DNA from: C00003060 sp964440795
GTDB taxonomy: Bacteria > Desulfobacterota > Desulfobacteria > Desulfobacterales > C00003060
Assembly: GCA_964440795.1 (NCBI GenBank)
Contig: CAYTTQ010000001.1
Span: 37,328 to 101,327, forward strand
DNA length: 64,000 nucleotides
Direction: 5' to 3'
Numbering within the stretch: position 1 is the stretch's first letter; every line of letters begins with the position of its first letter. The notes below the pieces were generated by a model that saw only the letters and a program-made list of their open reading frames with translations, had not been told where the DNA came from and did not search any database. A program made the position numbers and the translations under genes. Shown one piece after another: positions 25,661 through 33,728 of this stretch.

Positions 25661-25885
25661 GTGGCGAAGGAAGAACCTATCGAAGTAAGCGGGAAAGTCA
25701 TACAGGACATGTCCCACGGAACGTATAAGGTGGAGCTTGAAAACAAGCACCAAATTCTAGCGCATCCTTGTGGAAAAATGCGGAAGTACTCTATAAAAAT
25801 TCTTCCGGGAGACCTGGTTACTGTAGAACTCTCGCCCTATGATCTAACCCGCGGAAGAATCACCTACCGGTACAGCGGTCGCTAA
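25661..25885 (+). CDS. infA: Translation initiation factor IF-1
   Basis: A 74-residue OB-fold protein binding the ribosomal A site during initiation. KVELENKHQILAHPCGKMRK and ILPGDLVTVELSPYDLTRGRITYRY are the family signature; the usual Ala-containing turn reads DMSHGTYKV here. The start is GTG at 25661 with AGGAAGG about 12 bases upstream. Its TAA stop overlaps the first bases of a palindromic-element end. It follows rpsI by about 130 nt instead of lying in the main ribosomal protein cluster. Confidence 0.95.
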   Translation: MAKEEPIEVSGKVIQDMSHGTYKVELENKHQILAHPCGKMRKYSIKILPGDLVTVELSPYDLTRGRITYRYSGR

Positions 25886-25909
25886 GGGTTCGCGCAAAAA
25901 TAACTGCAC
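25882..25909 (+). repeat. Terminal fragment of the GGGTTCGCGC palindromic element
   Basis: Twenty-eight bases matching the left end of the element at 13511 with two differences. The match fades after AACTGCAC, so only one end is recognisable. The infA TAA stop is part of it. Confidence 0.65.
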
Positions 25910-25994
25910 GTACCAAGTAGTTCGAAGCGTCTGAAGCAAATCCGGCATCTTAACCTATCCTCGAGTCCTTTTCCATGAATACCGGAGGATGAAT

Positions 25995-27035
25995 ATGGGC
26001 ATTACGGCAGCAGTCATCGGAGCAACGGGATACGCAGGTGCGGAACTGGTAAGACTTCTATCCGGCCATCCCCGGGTTCGATTAACGTCCCTAGTCTCTC
26101 GGCAGTATGCAGGACGACCCTTTTCCCACGTCTATCCATCCATGGCGGGAGTTGTGGATATGCGTTGCGACGATTTTTCCGAGGCGCCGTCAAGCATGAC
26201 GGCAGACCTGGTATTCACCGCCCTACCCCATAAAACCTCCATGGGCATAGTGCCTGAGTTACTCCAGAAGGGCCATCGGGTGGTCGACCTCAGCGCCGAT
26301 TTCCGGTTCAAGGATGTGGCACTGTATGAAGAATGGTACGATCATCATAGCGCAAAGGGCCTACTCCAGGACAGCGTATACGGGCTTCCGGAGATCTACC
26401 GCCGCGATATCGAAAAAGCGTCCCTGGTTGGAAACCCCGGTTGTTACCCCACCAGTGTCTTGCTCCCCCTATTGCCCCTCATCGGGCAGGAATTCGTGGA
26501 CTCCGACAATATCATCGCAGACGCGAAATCAGGCACCAGCGGTGCCGGACGGTCCCCGAGCTTGACAACCCATTTCTGTGAAGTCAACGAGGCCTTCATG
26601 GCCTACAAGGTGGACGAGCACAGGCACGCCCCGGAGATGGATGAAATCCTGAGCCTTGTTTCCGGGAAAAACATCCATATCACTTTTACCCCCCATTTGG
26701 TACCCATGACACGGGGGATGTTAACCACGCTCTATGTGGGCTTAAAAGCAGATTTAACCACGGAGCAAATAATCACCCGGCTCGAATCTTTCTATGCCCA
26801 CGCACCTTTCGTCCGGATCTGCCCGGCCGGCACAATACCCAACACCCTACACGTAAAAGGGACCAACTACTGCAATATCGGTGTCAAGGTAACTCGACGG
26901 AACCGAAGGCTTATTCTTGTATCCGCTATAGACAATCTTGTAAAAGGGGCCGCCGGGCAGGCCGTACAAAACATGAATATCATGTGTGGGTTCCGGGAAA
27001 CCGAAGGTTTGGACCATGTCCCTTTCCCCTTGTGA
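25995..27035 (+). CDS. argC: N-acetyl-gamma-glutamyl-phosphate reductase
   Basis: A 346-residue enzyme of arginine synthesis that reduces N-acetylglutamyl phosphate to the semialdehyde with NADPH. The Rossmann start AAVIGATGYAGAELVRLL and the catalytic-Cys motif NPGCYPTSVLLPL are clear, along with AKSGTSGAGR and FTPHLVPMTRGM. GGAGG lies six bases before ATG 25995; an ATG two codons upstream overlaps that site and is disfavoured. No other arg gene is in the window. truA follows on the same strand. Confidence 0.97.
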   Translation: MGITAAVIGATGYAGAELVRLLSGHPRVRLTSLVSRQYAGRPFSHVYPSMAGVVDMRCDDFSEAPSSMTADLVFTALPHKTSMGIVPELLQKGHRVVDLSADFRFKDVALYEEWYDHHSAKGLLQDSVYGLPEIYRRDIEKASLVGNPGCYPTSVLLPLLPLIGQEFVDSDNIIADAKSGTSGAGRSPSLTTHFCEVNEAFMAYKVDEHRHAPEMDEILSLVSGKNIHITFTPHLVPMTRGMLTTLYVGLKADLTTEQIITRLESFYAHAPFVRICPAGTIPNTLHVKGTNYCNIGVKVTRRNRRLILVSAIDNLVKGAAGQAVQNMNIMCGFRETEGLDHVPFPL

Positions 27036-27150
27036 TACGGGACCCGCAAACCAACCCACAACGACCGGGGGAACGAAACATCCACAAGGCAAGGCACTTT
27101 GTTCTTTGCACTTTGTTCTTTAAACAGGGCCGGAATCGTCCCGTTATCCC

Positions 27151-27945
27151 ATGCAAAAAAGATTTAAGCTCGTCATTGAATACGACGGCACCCATTATCA
27201 CGGGTGGCAACGTCAACAAGACGCTCCCACTATTCAAGGGGCCGTTGAAGCCGCCCTTAAGCAGATAACCCGTCAAACCCCCAGCGTGATCGGATCAGGT
27301 CGCACGGATAGAGGCGTGCATGCCCAAAACCAAGTGGCCCATGTTGCCCTCGACACCCAGCTTACCGGTGGGGTTTTAAAAAAAGGGCTGAACAGCCTTA
27401 CCCCTGCCGACATCGTGATCAAAGACTGCCGGACGGTGCCGGATTCATTTCATGCCAGATACGGCGTGTCCAGCAAGATTTATGACTATCATATTTTCAA
27501 CCAGGCCACGCCGACGGCACTTCTTCGACGATTCACGTGGCACATCAGAAAAAAACTGGACCTTGTATCCATCCGGGAAGCCATGGACGTCCTCCGGGGC
27601 ACCCATGATTTTTCTGCTTTTGAGGCCACCGGCAGTGAGCGGTCCCATCCCATACGAACAATTTTGAACACTTGTGTCGCTTCACGGGACCAAGACAGTC
27701 ACGTGATCCTCACTATAGAAGGCAACGGATTTCTCCGATGTATGGTCCGGAATATCGTGGGAACGTTGGTAGAAGTGGGGGTAGGAAAAAGAACGCCTCA
27801 CGCATTTTTTGAAATCCTCGAGTCCGGAGATCGATCCAGGGCCGGAGCAACCGCCCCGCCGCACGGGTTGTTTCTCCGAACGGTCAAATACGAGGGCGAC
27901 CAATCAGCGGAAGACGCCTTGCTTACACTCTCTCCACCCTTTTGA
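27151..27945 (+). CDS. truA: tRNA pseudouridine(38-40) synthase
   Basis: A 264-residue enzyme that makes pseudouridine in the anticodon arm of tRNAs. The catalytic Asp is in GSGRTDRGVHAQNQVAH; YDGTHYHGWQRQ, FHARYGVSSKIYDYHI and FLRCMVRNIVGTLVEVG are conserved. No ribosome binding site is visible before the ATG. Its last 23 bases overlap the end of the convergent ClC channel gene. Confidence 0.97.
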   Translation: MQKRFKLVIEYDGTHYHGWQRQQDAPTIQGAVEAALKQITRQTPSVIGSGRTDRGVHAQNQVAHVALDTQLTGGVLKKGLNSLTPADIVIKDCRTVPDSFHARYGVSSKIYDYHIFNQATPTALLRRFTWHIRKKLDLVSIREAMDVLRGTHDFSAFEATGSERSHPIRTILNTCVASRDQDSHVILTIEGNGFLRCMVRNIVGTLVEVGVGKRTPHAFFEILESGDRSRAGATAPPHGLFLRTVKYEGDQSAEDALLTLSPPF

Positions 27946-30196
27946 TAATGATATCATCATAGGCGGACATAATGTCTCTTCTGCTGATCACGCCCACGAG
28001 GTTTCGCGATCCAAACACGTCCACCACGGGAAGAATGGAAAAATCCCCCTGACTGATCCGCGTGAGGGCAACAAACAAGTTGTCACTCTGAGAAACAGTC
28101 ACCAGCTCCTTTTTAGCGATGTCCAAGGCGGTGGTCGGTCGATCGGCCCGGTCCTGCTGGGCAACACTCTGGCAGTCCGACCGAGAAATGACACCGACCA
28201 GCGTCCCCTCATCATCAACCACGGGAAAACTGTTGGGCTTGCTCCTGTAGACAAAATCGATCAGCTCATCCACCGGCATATCGGCATGGATTGTCTCGGG
28301 ATCGGGCCTCATAGCCAGGCTAACGGGAATGTTTTTGAGTTGGGTAATCTCTCGATCCGAACCGACATCCAATACCTTTCGACCCGATTTAATCTCTGCA
28401 ACCCTTTGATTATAGTATTCAATGACCGCCCTTCGATCCAGCATCCCGATCAACACTTTAGGGTCCTCGTCCTTCACAACGGGAAGTCTTTGAAGGTTGC
28501 GAATGATAAACTTCTTGAGTACCTCGTTGAGATCCTCGGAAGGCGTCGTGTAGATAATCGCCGGATTGGCCACGTCTTTCATCCGGACTAGGTCCCCAAG
28601 GTTTTGGTCGAAGAGGATACTGCGAATGTCGTTGATGGAAAAGATGCCGGTCAATTTGTCATCGCCGTCCACCACCGGGAAGTAGTGCTGGTCCGTAGAG
28701 GAAAACATGACCCGAAAGGCACTAAGCGGCATCCGTTCCGGTACCAGCTGTACCTGACGTACCTGAGACATCAATTCTTTCACCCGAATCGCACCCAAAA
28801 CATCGACAAAAAAATCGCCTCTGTGGGCCTTGGATTCAAGCTTGGTGCGCACTTGTTTTTCGTAAATCGTCCACTTCCTCGAAAACATGAATGTCAACAG
28901 ACAAACCAGCAGACTCGGTAACAACAAGTGGTAAGAATTGGTCATTTCACTTACAAAAATGATTGTTGAAATCGGCGCGCTGGAAACTCCCGCAAAAAAT
29001 CCGGCCATTCCCACCACGACAAACGCCCCTGGCTGGGTGACAATGCCGGGAATCACGGCATGAAATATTTGACCCACAGCACCCCCGAGCGCACCGCCGA
29101 TCACCACCGACGGCCCAAAGACACCCCCACTTCCTCCGGATCCGATAGAAAGAGAGGTGGTCAGTATCTTGCCGAAGGCAATCCCTAAAAGGATCAAGGT
29201 CGGCAACTCATTGTGCAACGCCATTTGGGCGGAACCGTAACCGAAAGCCAAGGTTTCTTTTAGAAAGAAACAGCCAATGATACCGGTGCCGAGTCCACCC
29301 AATGCCGGTTTGAAATGATTGGGAATCCTCAGTCGCTTGAAGAATTGGTGGGTTCCGTAAAAGGCTTTCACATAAAACATGCCTGCCCCCGCCAGAACAA
29401 GGGCTAATACAATATACGGCCCCAATTCCAAGGGGTTGTGGAAAACGAAGTCCGGCGATTGGAAAAGAGATCCCCACCCGAAGACAAGGCAAAAGATACA
29501 ATAGCCCACGACCGATGAAATCCCTGCCGGTATAATTACTTCCGCCTCAAATTCCGGCTCACGATACAGCACTTCAGCTGCAAAGAGGGCAGCAGCCAAG
29601 GGTGCTCGGAATATACTCCCGATCCCGGCTCCCATGCCAGCCACCAGCATGATACGCCGTTCCCGTTCCGACAACTGGAGTTTGGTTGCCAGAAACGCCC
29701 CAAAACCCGCCCCGATCTGAGCGATGGGACCCTCCCTTCCCCCGGAACCCCCAGACGTAATGGTCAATGCAGAGGCGATGGTCTTGATAAAGGGGATACG
29801 TCCCCGTACGAACCCACCCAAATTATGATAAGAATCAATGGCCGCATCGGTTCCGTGACCCTCAGCTTCCGGTGCAAAGGTATACACCAACCACCCGCTG
29901 ACCAATCCGCCGATAGCCGGCAAAAGCAAGAGCATCCAGCGCCTTAAGGGGGCCCCCGTCGGGGGAAAGAGATGGGTTTCCCCGGCAGGGGCATGGGGCC
30001 GATAACCCGCCAACTGCTCCAACAAAACATACAGTCCGATTTGACACAGATATTGGAAAACGATTGCACCCAAACCGGCGATTAACCCGATTAAGACATA
30101 ATAGAATATCCATTTGCCTGTGCTGGTCGCCTGAGATGTCTCCAGTTTAAATCCCGCACTTTTGACACTCGGGTTTTTTTGGTAAGAAGTTGCCAT
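27923..30196 (-). CDS. ClC-family chloride channel/transporter with four CBS domains
   Basis: A 757-residue membrane protein. Residues ~28-440 form the ClC core with about ten hydrophobic helices and the selectivity motifs GSGGREGPIAQIGAGFG and GSGGSGGVFGPSVV. The Glu in GREGP is the gating/transport glutamate, kept here. Residues ~465-757 hold four CBS domains, i.e. two Bateman modules, which normally bind adenine nucleotides and gate the pore; most bacterial ClCs have none or two. Signals such as FPVVDGDDKLTGIFSINDI and LVGVISRSD mark them. The start ATG 30196 faces the divergent aminotransferase gene; the end overlaps truA. Confidence 0.94.
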   Translation of the reverse strand: MATSYQKNPSVKSAGFKLETSQATSTGKWIFYYVLIGLIAGLGAIVFQYLCQIGLYVLLEQLAGYRPHAPAGETHLFPPTGAPLRRWMLLLLPAIGGLVSGWLVYTFAPEAEGHGTDAAIDSYHNLGGFVRGRIPFIKTIASALTITSGGSGGREGPIAQIGAGFGAFLATKLQLSERERRIMLVAGMGAGIGSIFRAPLAAALFAAEVLYREPEFEAEVIIPAGISSVVGYCIFCLVFGWGSLFQSPDFVFHNPLELGPYIVLALVLAGAGMFYVKAFYGTHQFFKRLRIPNHFKPALGGLGTGIIGCFFLKETLAFGYGSAQMALHNELPTLILLGIAFGKILTTSLSIGSGGSGGVFGPSVVIGGALGGAVGQIFHAVIPGIVTQPGAFVVVGMAGFFAGVSSAPISTIIFVSEMTNSYHLLLPSLLVCLLTFMFSRKWTIYEKQVRTKLESKAHRGDFFVDVLGAIRVKELMSQVRQVQLVPERMPLSAFRVMFSSTDQHYFPVVDGDDKLTGIFSINDIRSILFDQNLGDLVRMKDVANPAIIYTTPSEDLNEVLKKFIIRNLQRLPVVKDEDPKVLIGMLDRRAVIEYYNQRVAEIKSGRKVLDVGSDREITQLKNIPVSLAMRPDPETIHADMPVDELIDFVYRSKPNSFPVVDDEGTLVGVISRSDCQSVAQQDRADRPTTALDIAKKELVTVSQSDNLFVALTRISQGDFSILPVVDVFGSRNLVGVISRRDIMSAYDDIIIKRVERV

Positions 30197-30413
30197 TCCT
30201 TATGGTTTTTGGTATGAGATGCTGCGTGTTGCTCAATGTTGCCGCGAGTGGCTGACAGATTCCCCGATACGTGTCCTGCACAACTGAGGGGCTGGGTTTC
30301 TATAACGGTGACAGGAGCTTAGGTCAAGAAAAAAGATGGCCGGGACAGGGATATCGGTCTTCTTGTCTGTACTTAGAAAGGTCGTTAATCCGGTTGGTTG
30401 AAGGGGAATAGCC

Positions 30414-31607
30414 ATGTTGCTTTCAAAGAGAATTCAGTCGATTAAACCGTCTCCCACTCTTGCCATGAACGCCCAGGCGGTCGCCATGAAACAGTCGGGA
30501 GTGGACGTTATCAGCTTCGGCGTAGGAGAGCCTGACTTCGATACGCCGCTGCACATCAGGGAAGCCGCCAAGCAGGCAATGGACGACGGTATGACGCGGT
30601 ACACCGCTGTAGGGGGTATCCCGGAATTAAAGACGGCGATCATCAAAAAATTTGAAAAAGAGAACAACTTAACCTATCGGCCGGAAGAAGTCATGGTTTC
30701 CTGTGGTGGAAAGCACGTCCTTTACAATTTGGCGCAAGCCGTTTTAAATGCCGGTGACGAAGTTATTATCCCCGCTCCCTATTGGGTATCCTATCCCCCT
30801 ATTACCGTATTGGCCGATGCCAAACCGGTCACCGTACAAACCTCGCCGCGAGACGACTTTAAGTTGTCGGCGGAAACGCTGCGGCGCTCGGTCACCCCGC
30901 AAACCAAATTGCTGATTTTGAACAGCCCGTCGAATCCGACGGGGGCTGTTTACAGCAAGCCTGAACTGGAAGCCCTGGCAGAGGTTGTTTTGGAAAAGGA
31001 CTTGCTTGTGGTGTCCGACGAAATCTATGAAAAACTCATCTATGACGACACACCTTTTTGCAGTATTGCCGAACTGGGAGAAGAGATAAAGGCCAGAACG
31101 CTTATCGTAAACGGCGTTTCCAAGACATATGCAATGACCGGTTGGCGAATCGGGTATGCCGCCGGTGACGGCAGCGTTGTTTCCGCCATGACAAAGATCC
31201 AAAGCCAAAGCACCTCGAACCCAAACGCCATCGCCCAGAAGGCGGCGGTCGAGGCCTTGACGGGGCCCCAAGACTCCGTAGATGAAATGACCCGTATCTT
31301 CAGTGAACGTAGGGCATATTTGGTCAACCGTCTAAACGGCATTGCGGGAGTCCGCTGTAGTAACCCGGAGGGCGCCTTCTATGCCTTTGCAGACTTCAGC
31401 CACTACTTCACCAAAGAAAAAGAGGGCCGACCCATCGGTGGTTCAGCCGGCTTGTGTGAATATTTGCTGACGGAAGCCCAAGTCGCATTGGTTCCTGGAA
31501 TTGCTTTCGGTGCCGATGAGTTTCTGCGATTTTCTTTCGCCACCAGCCTTGAACTCATAGAAAAGGGGCTCAACAGAATAGAAGCGGCCTTGGACAAATT
31601 AAGTTAG
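30414..31607 (+). CDS. Pyridoxal-phosphate aspartate aminotransferase (class I)
   Basis: A 397-residue enzyme transferring amino groups between aspartate and 2-oxoglutarate, possibly also acting on prephenate or aromatic acids. Motifs: ISFGVGEPDFDTP, RYTAVGGIPELK, LILNSPSNPTGAVY, VVSDEIYEKL and the PLP lysine in VSKTYAMTGWRIGYAAG (Lys237), of the bacterial I-gamma type. AAGGGG lies seven bases before the ATG. It stands alone, divergent from the ClC gene and convergent with the PxxKW gene. The exact substrate cannot be read from the sequence. Confidence 0.95.
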   Translation: MLLSKRIQSIKPSPTLAMNAQAVAMKQSGVDVISFGVGEPDFDTPLHIREAAKQAMDDGMTRYTAVGGIPELKTAIIKKFEKENNLTYRPEEVMVSCGGKHVLYNLAQAVLNAGDEVIIPAPYWVSYPPITVLADAKPVTVQTSPRDDFKLSAETLRRSVTPQTKLLILNSPSNPTGAVYSKPELEALAEVVLEKDLLVVSDEIYEKLIYDDTPFCSIAELGEEIKARTLIVNGVSKTYAMTGWRIGYAAGDGSVVSAMTKIQSQSTSNPNAIAQKAAVEALTGPQDSVDEMTRIFSERRAYLVNRLNGIAGVRCSNPEGAFYAFADFSHYFTKEKEGRPIGGSAGLCEYLLTEAQVALVPGIAFGADEFLRFSFATSLELIEKGLNRIEAALDKLS

Positions 31608-31726
31608 GGATGCGCCCTCGGGGCTTGTTTACGTACTCGGTTTTTACAAATAGTTTTCCGCCATAACCCATATAACAACAAGACCGTTTGCCCGTCATTT
31701 TTGATGAGCGATGGCATATCGTCATC

Positions 31727-31762
31727 GATCGATGGTCACCCTTGATTGAACGACCATCGATC
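31727..31762 (+). terminator. Hairpin between convergent genes, possible bidirectional terminator
   Basis: GATCGATGGTC (31727-31737) and GACCATCGATC (31752-31762) form an 11-bp perfect stem. A competing fold pairs CTTGAT with ATCAAG. It lies between the aminotransferase stop and the convergent PxxKW gene. There is no U tract, so termination is inferred from position only. Confidence 0.4.
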
Positions 31763-31779
31763 AAGACTGATAGATGTTC

Positions 31780-32058
31780 CTAGCGGCCCTTGCGTTTGGA
31801 TGCTTTCAGGGGATTAACCTTGCTGGATTGGATCTTGGTCGCTTCTTTCACATGTGTGGCAAGATTGCAGTTGCCGGTCTTCCATTTTGCGGATGGATCC
31901 GGACAGGCCGTGCAATACCACCCACCGGAAAAATCGGAAGAGCGCTCGCATCCTTCACAAGCTTCAACCACCGGGTGGCAGCTGCCGCCATTGAAGGAGC
32001 AACCGTTCTTGGTCATAAATACACACGATACGCCTGGTTTAACCGTTGTACAGTCCAT
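31780..32058 (-). CDS. PxxKW family cysteine-rich protein
   Basis: A 92-residue protein with about ten cysteines and the PSAKW motif that names this family, which I know mainly from deltaproteobacteria. The cysteines fall in C-x-pairs (CEGCE, YCTACPDP) and suggest a metal or Fe-S site or disulfides. The C-terminus is Lys-rich. A perfect AAGGAGGTG six bases before ATG 32058 decides this start over a GTG three codons upstream. The function of the family is not known. It is a good lineage marker. Confidence 0.85.
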   Translation of the reverse strand: MDCTTVKPGVSCVFMTKNGCSFNGGSCHPVVEACEGCERSSDFSGGWYCTACPDPSAKWKTGNCNLATHVKEATKIQSSKVNPLKASKRKGR

Positions 32059-32375
32059 TGGAACCACCTCCTTATGCGAGTTGTTTGGTCAAAATTGCAA
32101 AACTCTTTATTTTAAGACAGCCGAGAAATTTTTGTCAAGCTCTTCCGGCAATATATTTTTCAAAAAGCTGCTTGGCCAAAGCGGACCACGTCAAGATTGG
32201 AATATGTCTTGCATATCTTTTTCGTCCACAACGGAAGCATTGCTGGTTTTGGGGTGCTACAACCACATAGTGCCAGCGATAGCGGAACACACGGGTGGAC
32301 TTTATAAAAACCTAAATGCATACGTCTATAACCATACCCAGATTTACTGAGTAGAATCACCAAGGGAGGATACAC
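32059..32375 (+). other. Intergenic region upstream of pilC
   Basis: No gene is supported. It carries the leader of the divergent PxxKW gene, a candidate sigma-54 site at 32198-32213 and the GGGAGGA ribosome binding site of pilC. Confidence 0.5.
32198..32213 (+). promoter_or_regulatory. Candidate sigma-54 promoter upstream of pilC
   Basis: TGGAAT then TTGCAT with GG at 32199-32200 and GC at 32211-32212, the exact GG-N10-GC spacing of a -24/-12 promoter. The -24 element deviates from TGGCAC. A PilS-like kinase gene follows pilC, which fits sigma-54 control, but the site may be chance. Confidence 0.3.
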
Positions 32376-33587
32376 ATGCCTATTTATTTATGGCAAGGCC
32401 AAGACCGAAAGGGCGTACCTCAGAAGGGAGAACTGGAAGCAGCCGATGAAGCCGCGGTAAAAGCCCAACTACATCGCATGCGCATTAAGCCCTCAAAAAT
32501 AAAGAAAAAACCAAAGGATCTCTTTGAAAACGTCTCCTTTCTCCAACCGAAGGTTCAAACGTCGGATGTGGTGGTCTTTGCCCGTCAGTTTGCGACAATG
32601 ATCAATGCCGGACTCCCGCTCATCCAGTGCCTTGATATCCTTCAGTCTCAGCAGGAAAACAAGACCTTCAAAAAAATGCTCAAGGATACCAAAGAAAAGG
32701 TCGAGGGGGGCTCCACACTTGCCGACGCACTGAGTAAATACCCCCAAACCTTTGATAACCTCTTTGTCAACATGGTTGCGGCGGGAGAAACAGGCGGCAT
32801 CCTAGATACCATCTTGGATCGCCTGTCGAGCTACATGGAAAAGGCCATGAAGCTCAAGAAGGAAGTCAAATCGGCGATGACCTACCCGATCATCGTACTG
32901 GTTATTGCCGTACTGGTTGTCGCTGTAATTCTCATTTTCGTCATCCCCGTGTTTGAAAAAATGTTTTCCGATTTCGGTGGTGCCCTCCCCACGCCGACGC
33001 GGATCGTCATTACTCTTAGTGACTTTGTAAAGGGAAATGTGCTGTATATGATCGCCGGCCTGATCGTACTCGGTTTTGCGTTTAAGCGATTCTACAGTAC
33101 AGAAAAAGGTCGCAAGTGTGTAGACGACCTCCTCTTGAGGCTTCCCGTCTTTGGCCCCCTGTTACGGAAAGTGGCTGTCGCCAAGTTCACCCGGACCTTA
33201 GGCACAATGGTCAGCAGTGGCGTGCCGATACTGGACGCCCTGGACATCACCGCCAGGACATCGGGAAACAAGACCGTGGAATCCGCTGTTTATTCTGTAA
33301 GATCCGCCATCAGTGAAGGTCAGACGATGGCCGGCCCGTTGGCCGCCAGCGGTGTATTTCCCTCCATGGTATGCCAGATGGTGTCTGTCGGTGAATCGAC
33401 CGGCGCCCTGGATTCCATGCTGAGCAAAATCGCCGATTATTATGACGACGAGGTTGATGCAGCCGTTGACAGTCTAACCTCAATGATCGAGCCTTTCATG
33501 ATGGTCTTTCTGGGGGTAACCATCGGGGGGTTGGTGGTCTCCATGTACCTACCCATCTTTAAAATGGCCGGCATGGTCAGCAACTAA
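32376..33587 (+). CDS. pilC: Type IV pilus inner-membrane platform protein PilC (GspF family)
   Basis: A 403-residue platform protein of the pilus machine. Two GspF domains are visible: residues ~70-190 (VVFARQFATMINAGLPLIQ, GGSTLADALSKYP, MVAAGETGGILDTIL) and ~270-395 (KFTRTLGTMVSSGVPILDAL, EGQTMAGPL, MVSVGESTGALDSML). Three hydrophobic helices follow the usual pattern (one central cluster TYPIIVLVIAVLVVAVILIFV and a C-terminal span). The N-terminal 60 residues are the basic cytoplasmic part. AAGGGAGG precedes the ATG. Other pil genes are not in the window. Confidence 0.96.
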   Translation: MPIYLWQGQDRKGVPQKGELEAADEAAVKAQLHRMRIKPSKIKKKPKDLFENVSFLQPKVQTSDVVVFARQFATMINAGLPLIQCLDILQSQQENKTFKKMLKDTKEKVEGGSTLADALSKYPQTFDNLFVNMVAAGETGGILDTILDRLSSYMEKAMKLKKEVKSAMTYPIIVLVIAVLVVAVILIFVIPVFEKMFSDFGGALPTPTRIVITLSDFVKGNVLYMIAGLIVLGFAFKRFYSTEKGRKCVDDLLLRLPVFGPLLRKVAVAKFTRTLGTMVSSGVPILDALDITARTSGNKTVESAVYSVRSAISEGQTMAGPLAASGVFPSMVCQMVSVGESTGALDSMLSKIADYYDDEVDAAVDSLTSMIEPFMMVFLGVTIGGLVVSMYLPIFKMAGMVSN

Positions 33588-33728
33588 AGCACGGCGGCCG
33601 ACCAACGGCAGATGGCAGCTAAATAAAAAAGTGTCGCGTGTTTAAGGCGCGTTCGAGCCCTATCGTCAGTTGCTCCGCCCCGACGCCATAGGTTTAGACA
33701 GGTCCCCTCGCAACACGTCCAATTGGTA

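Noticed and set aside
25929..25950. Similarity of the pre-argC region to 11735-11757 (TCTGAAGCAAATCCG)
   Set aside because: The match is only about 15 bases with differences and no surrounding similarity; probably chance.
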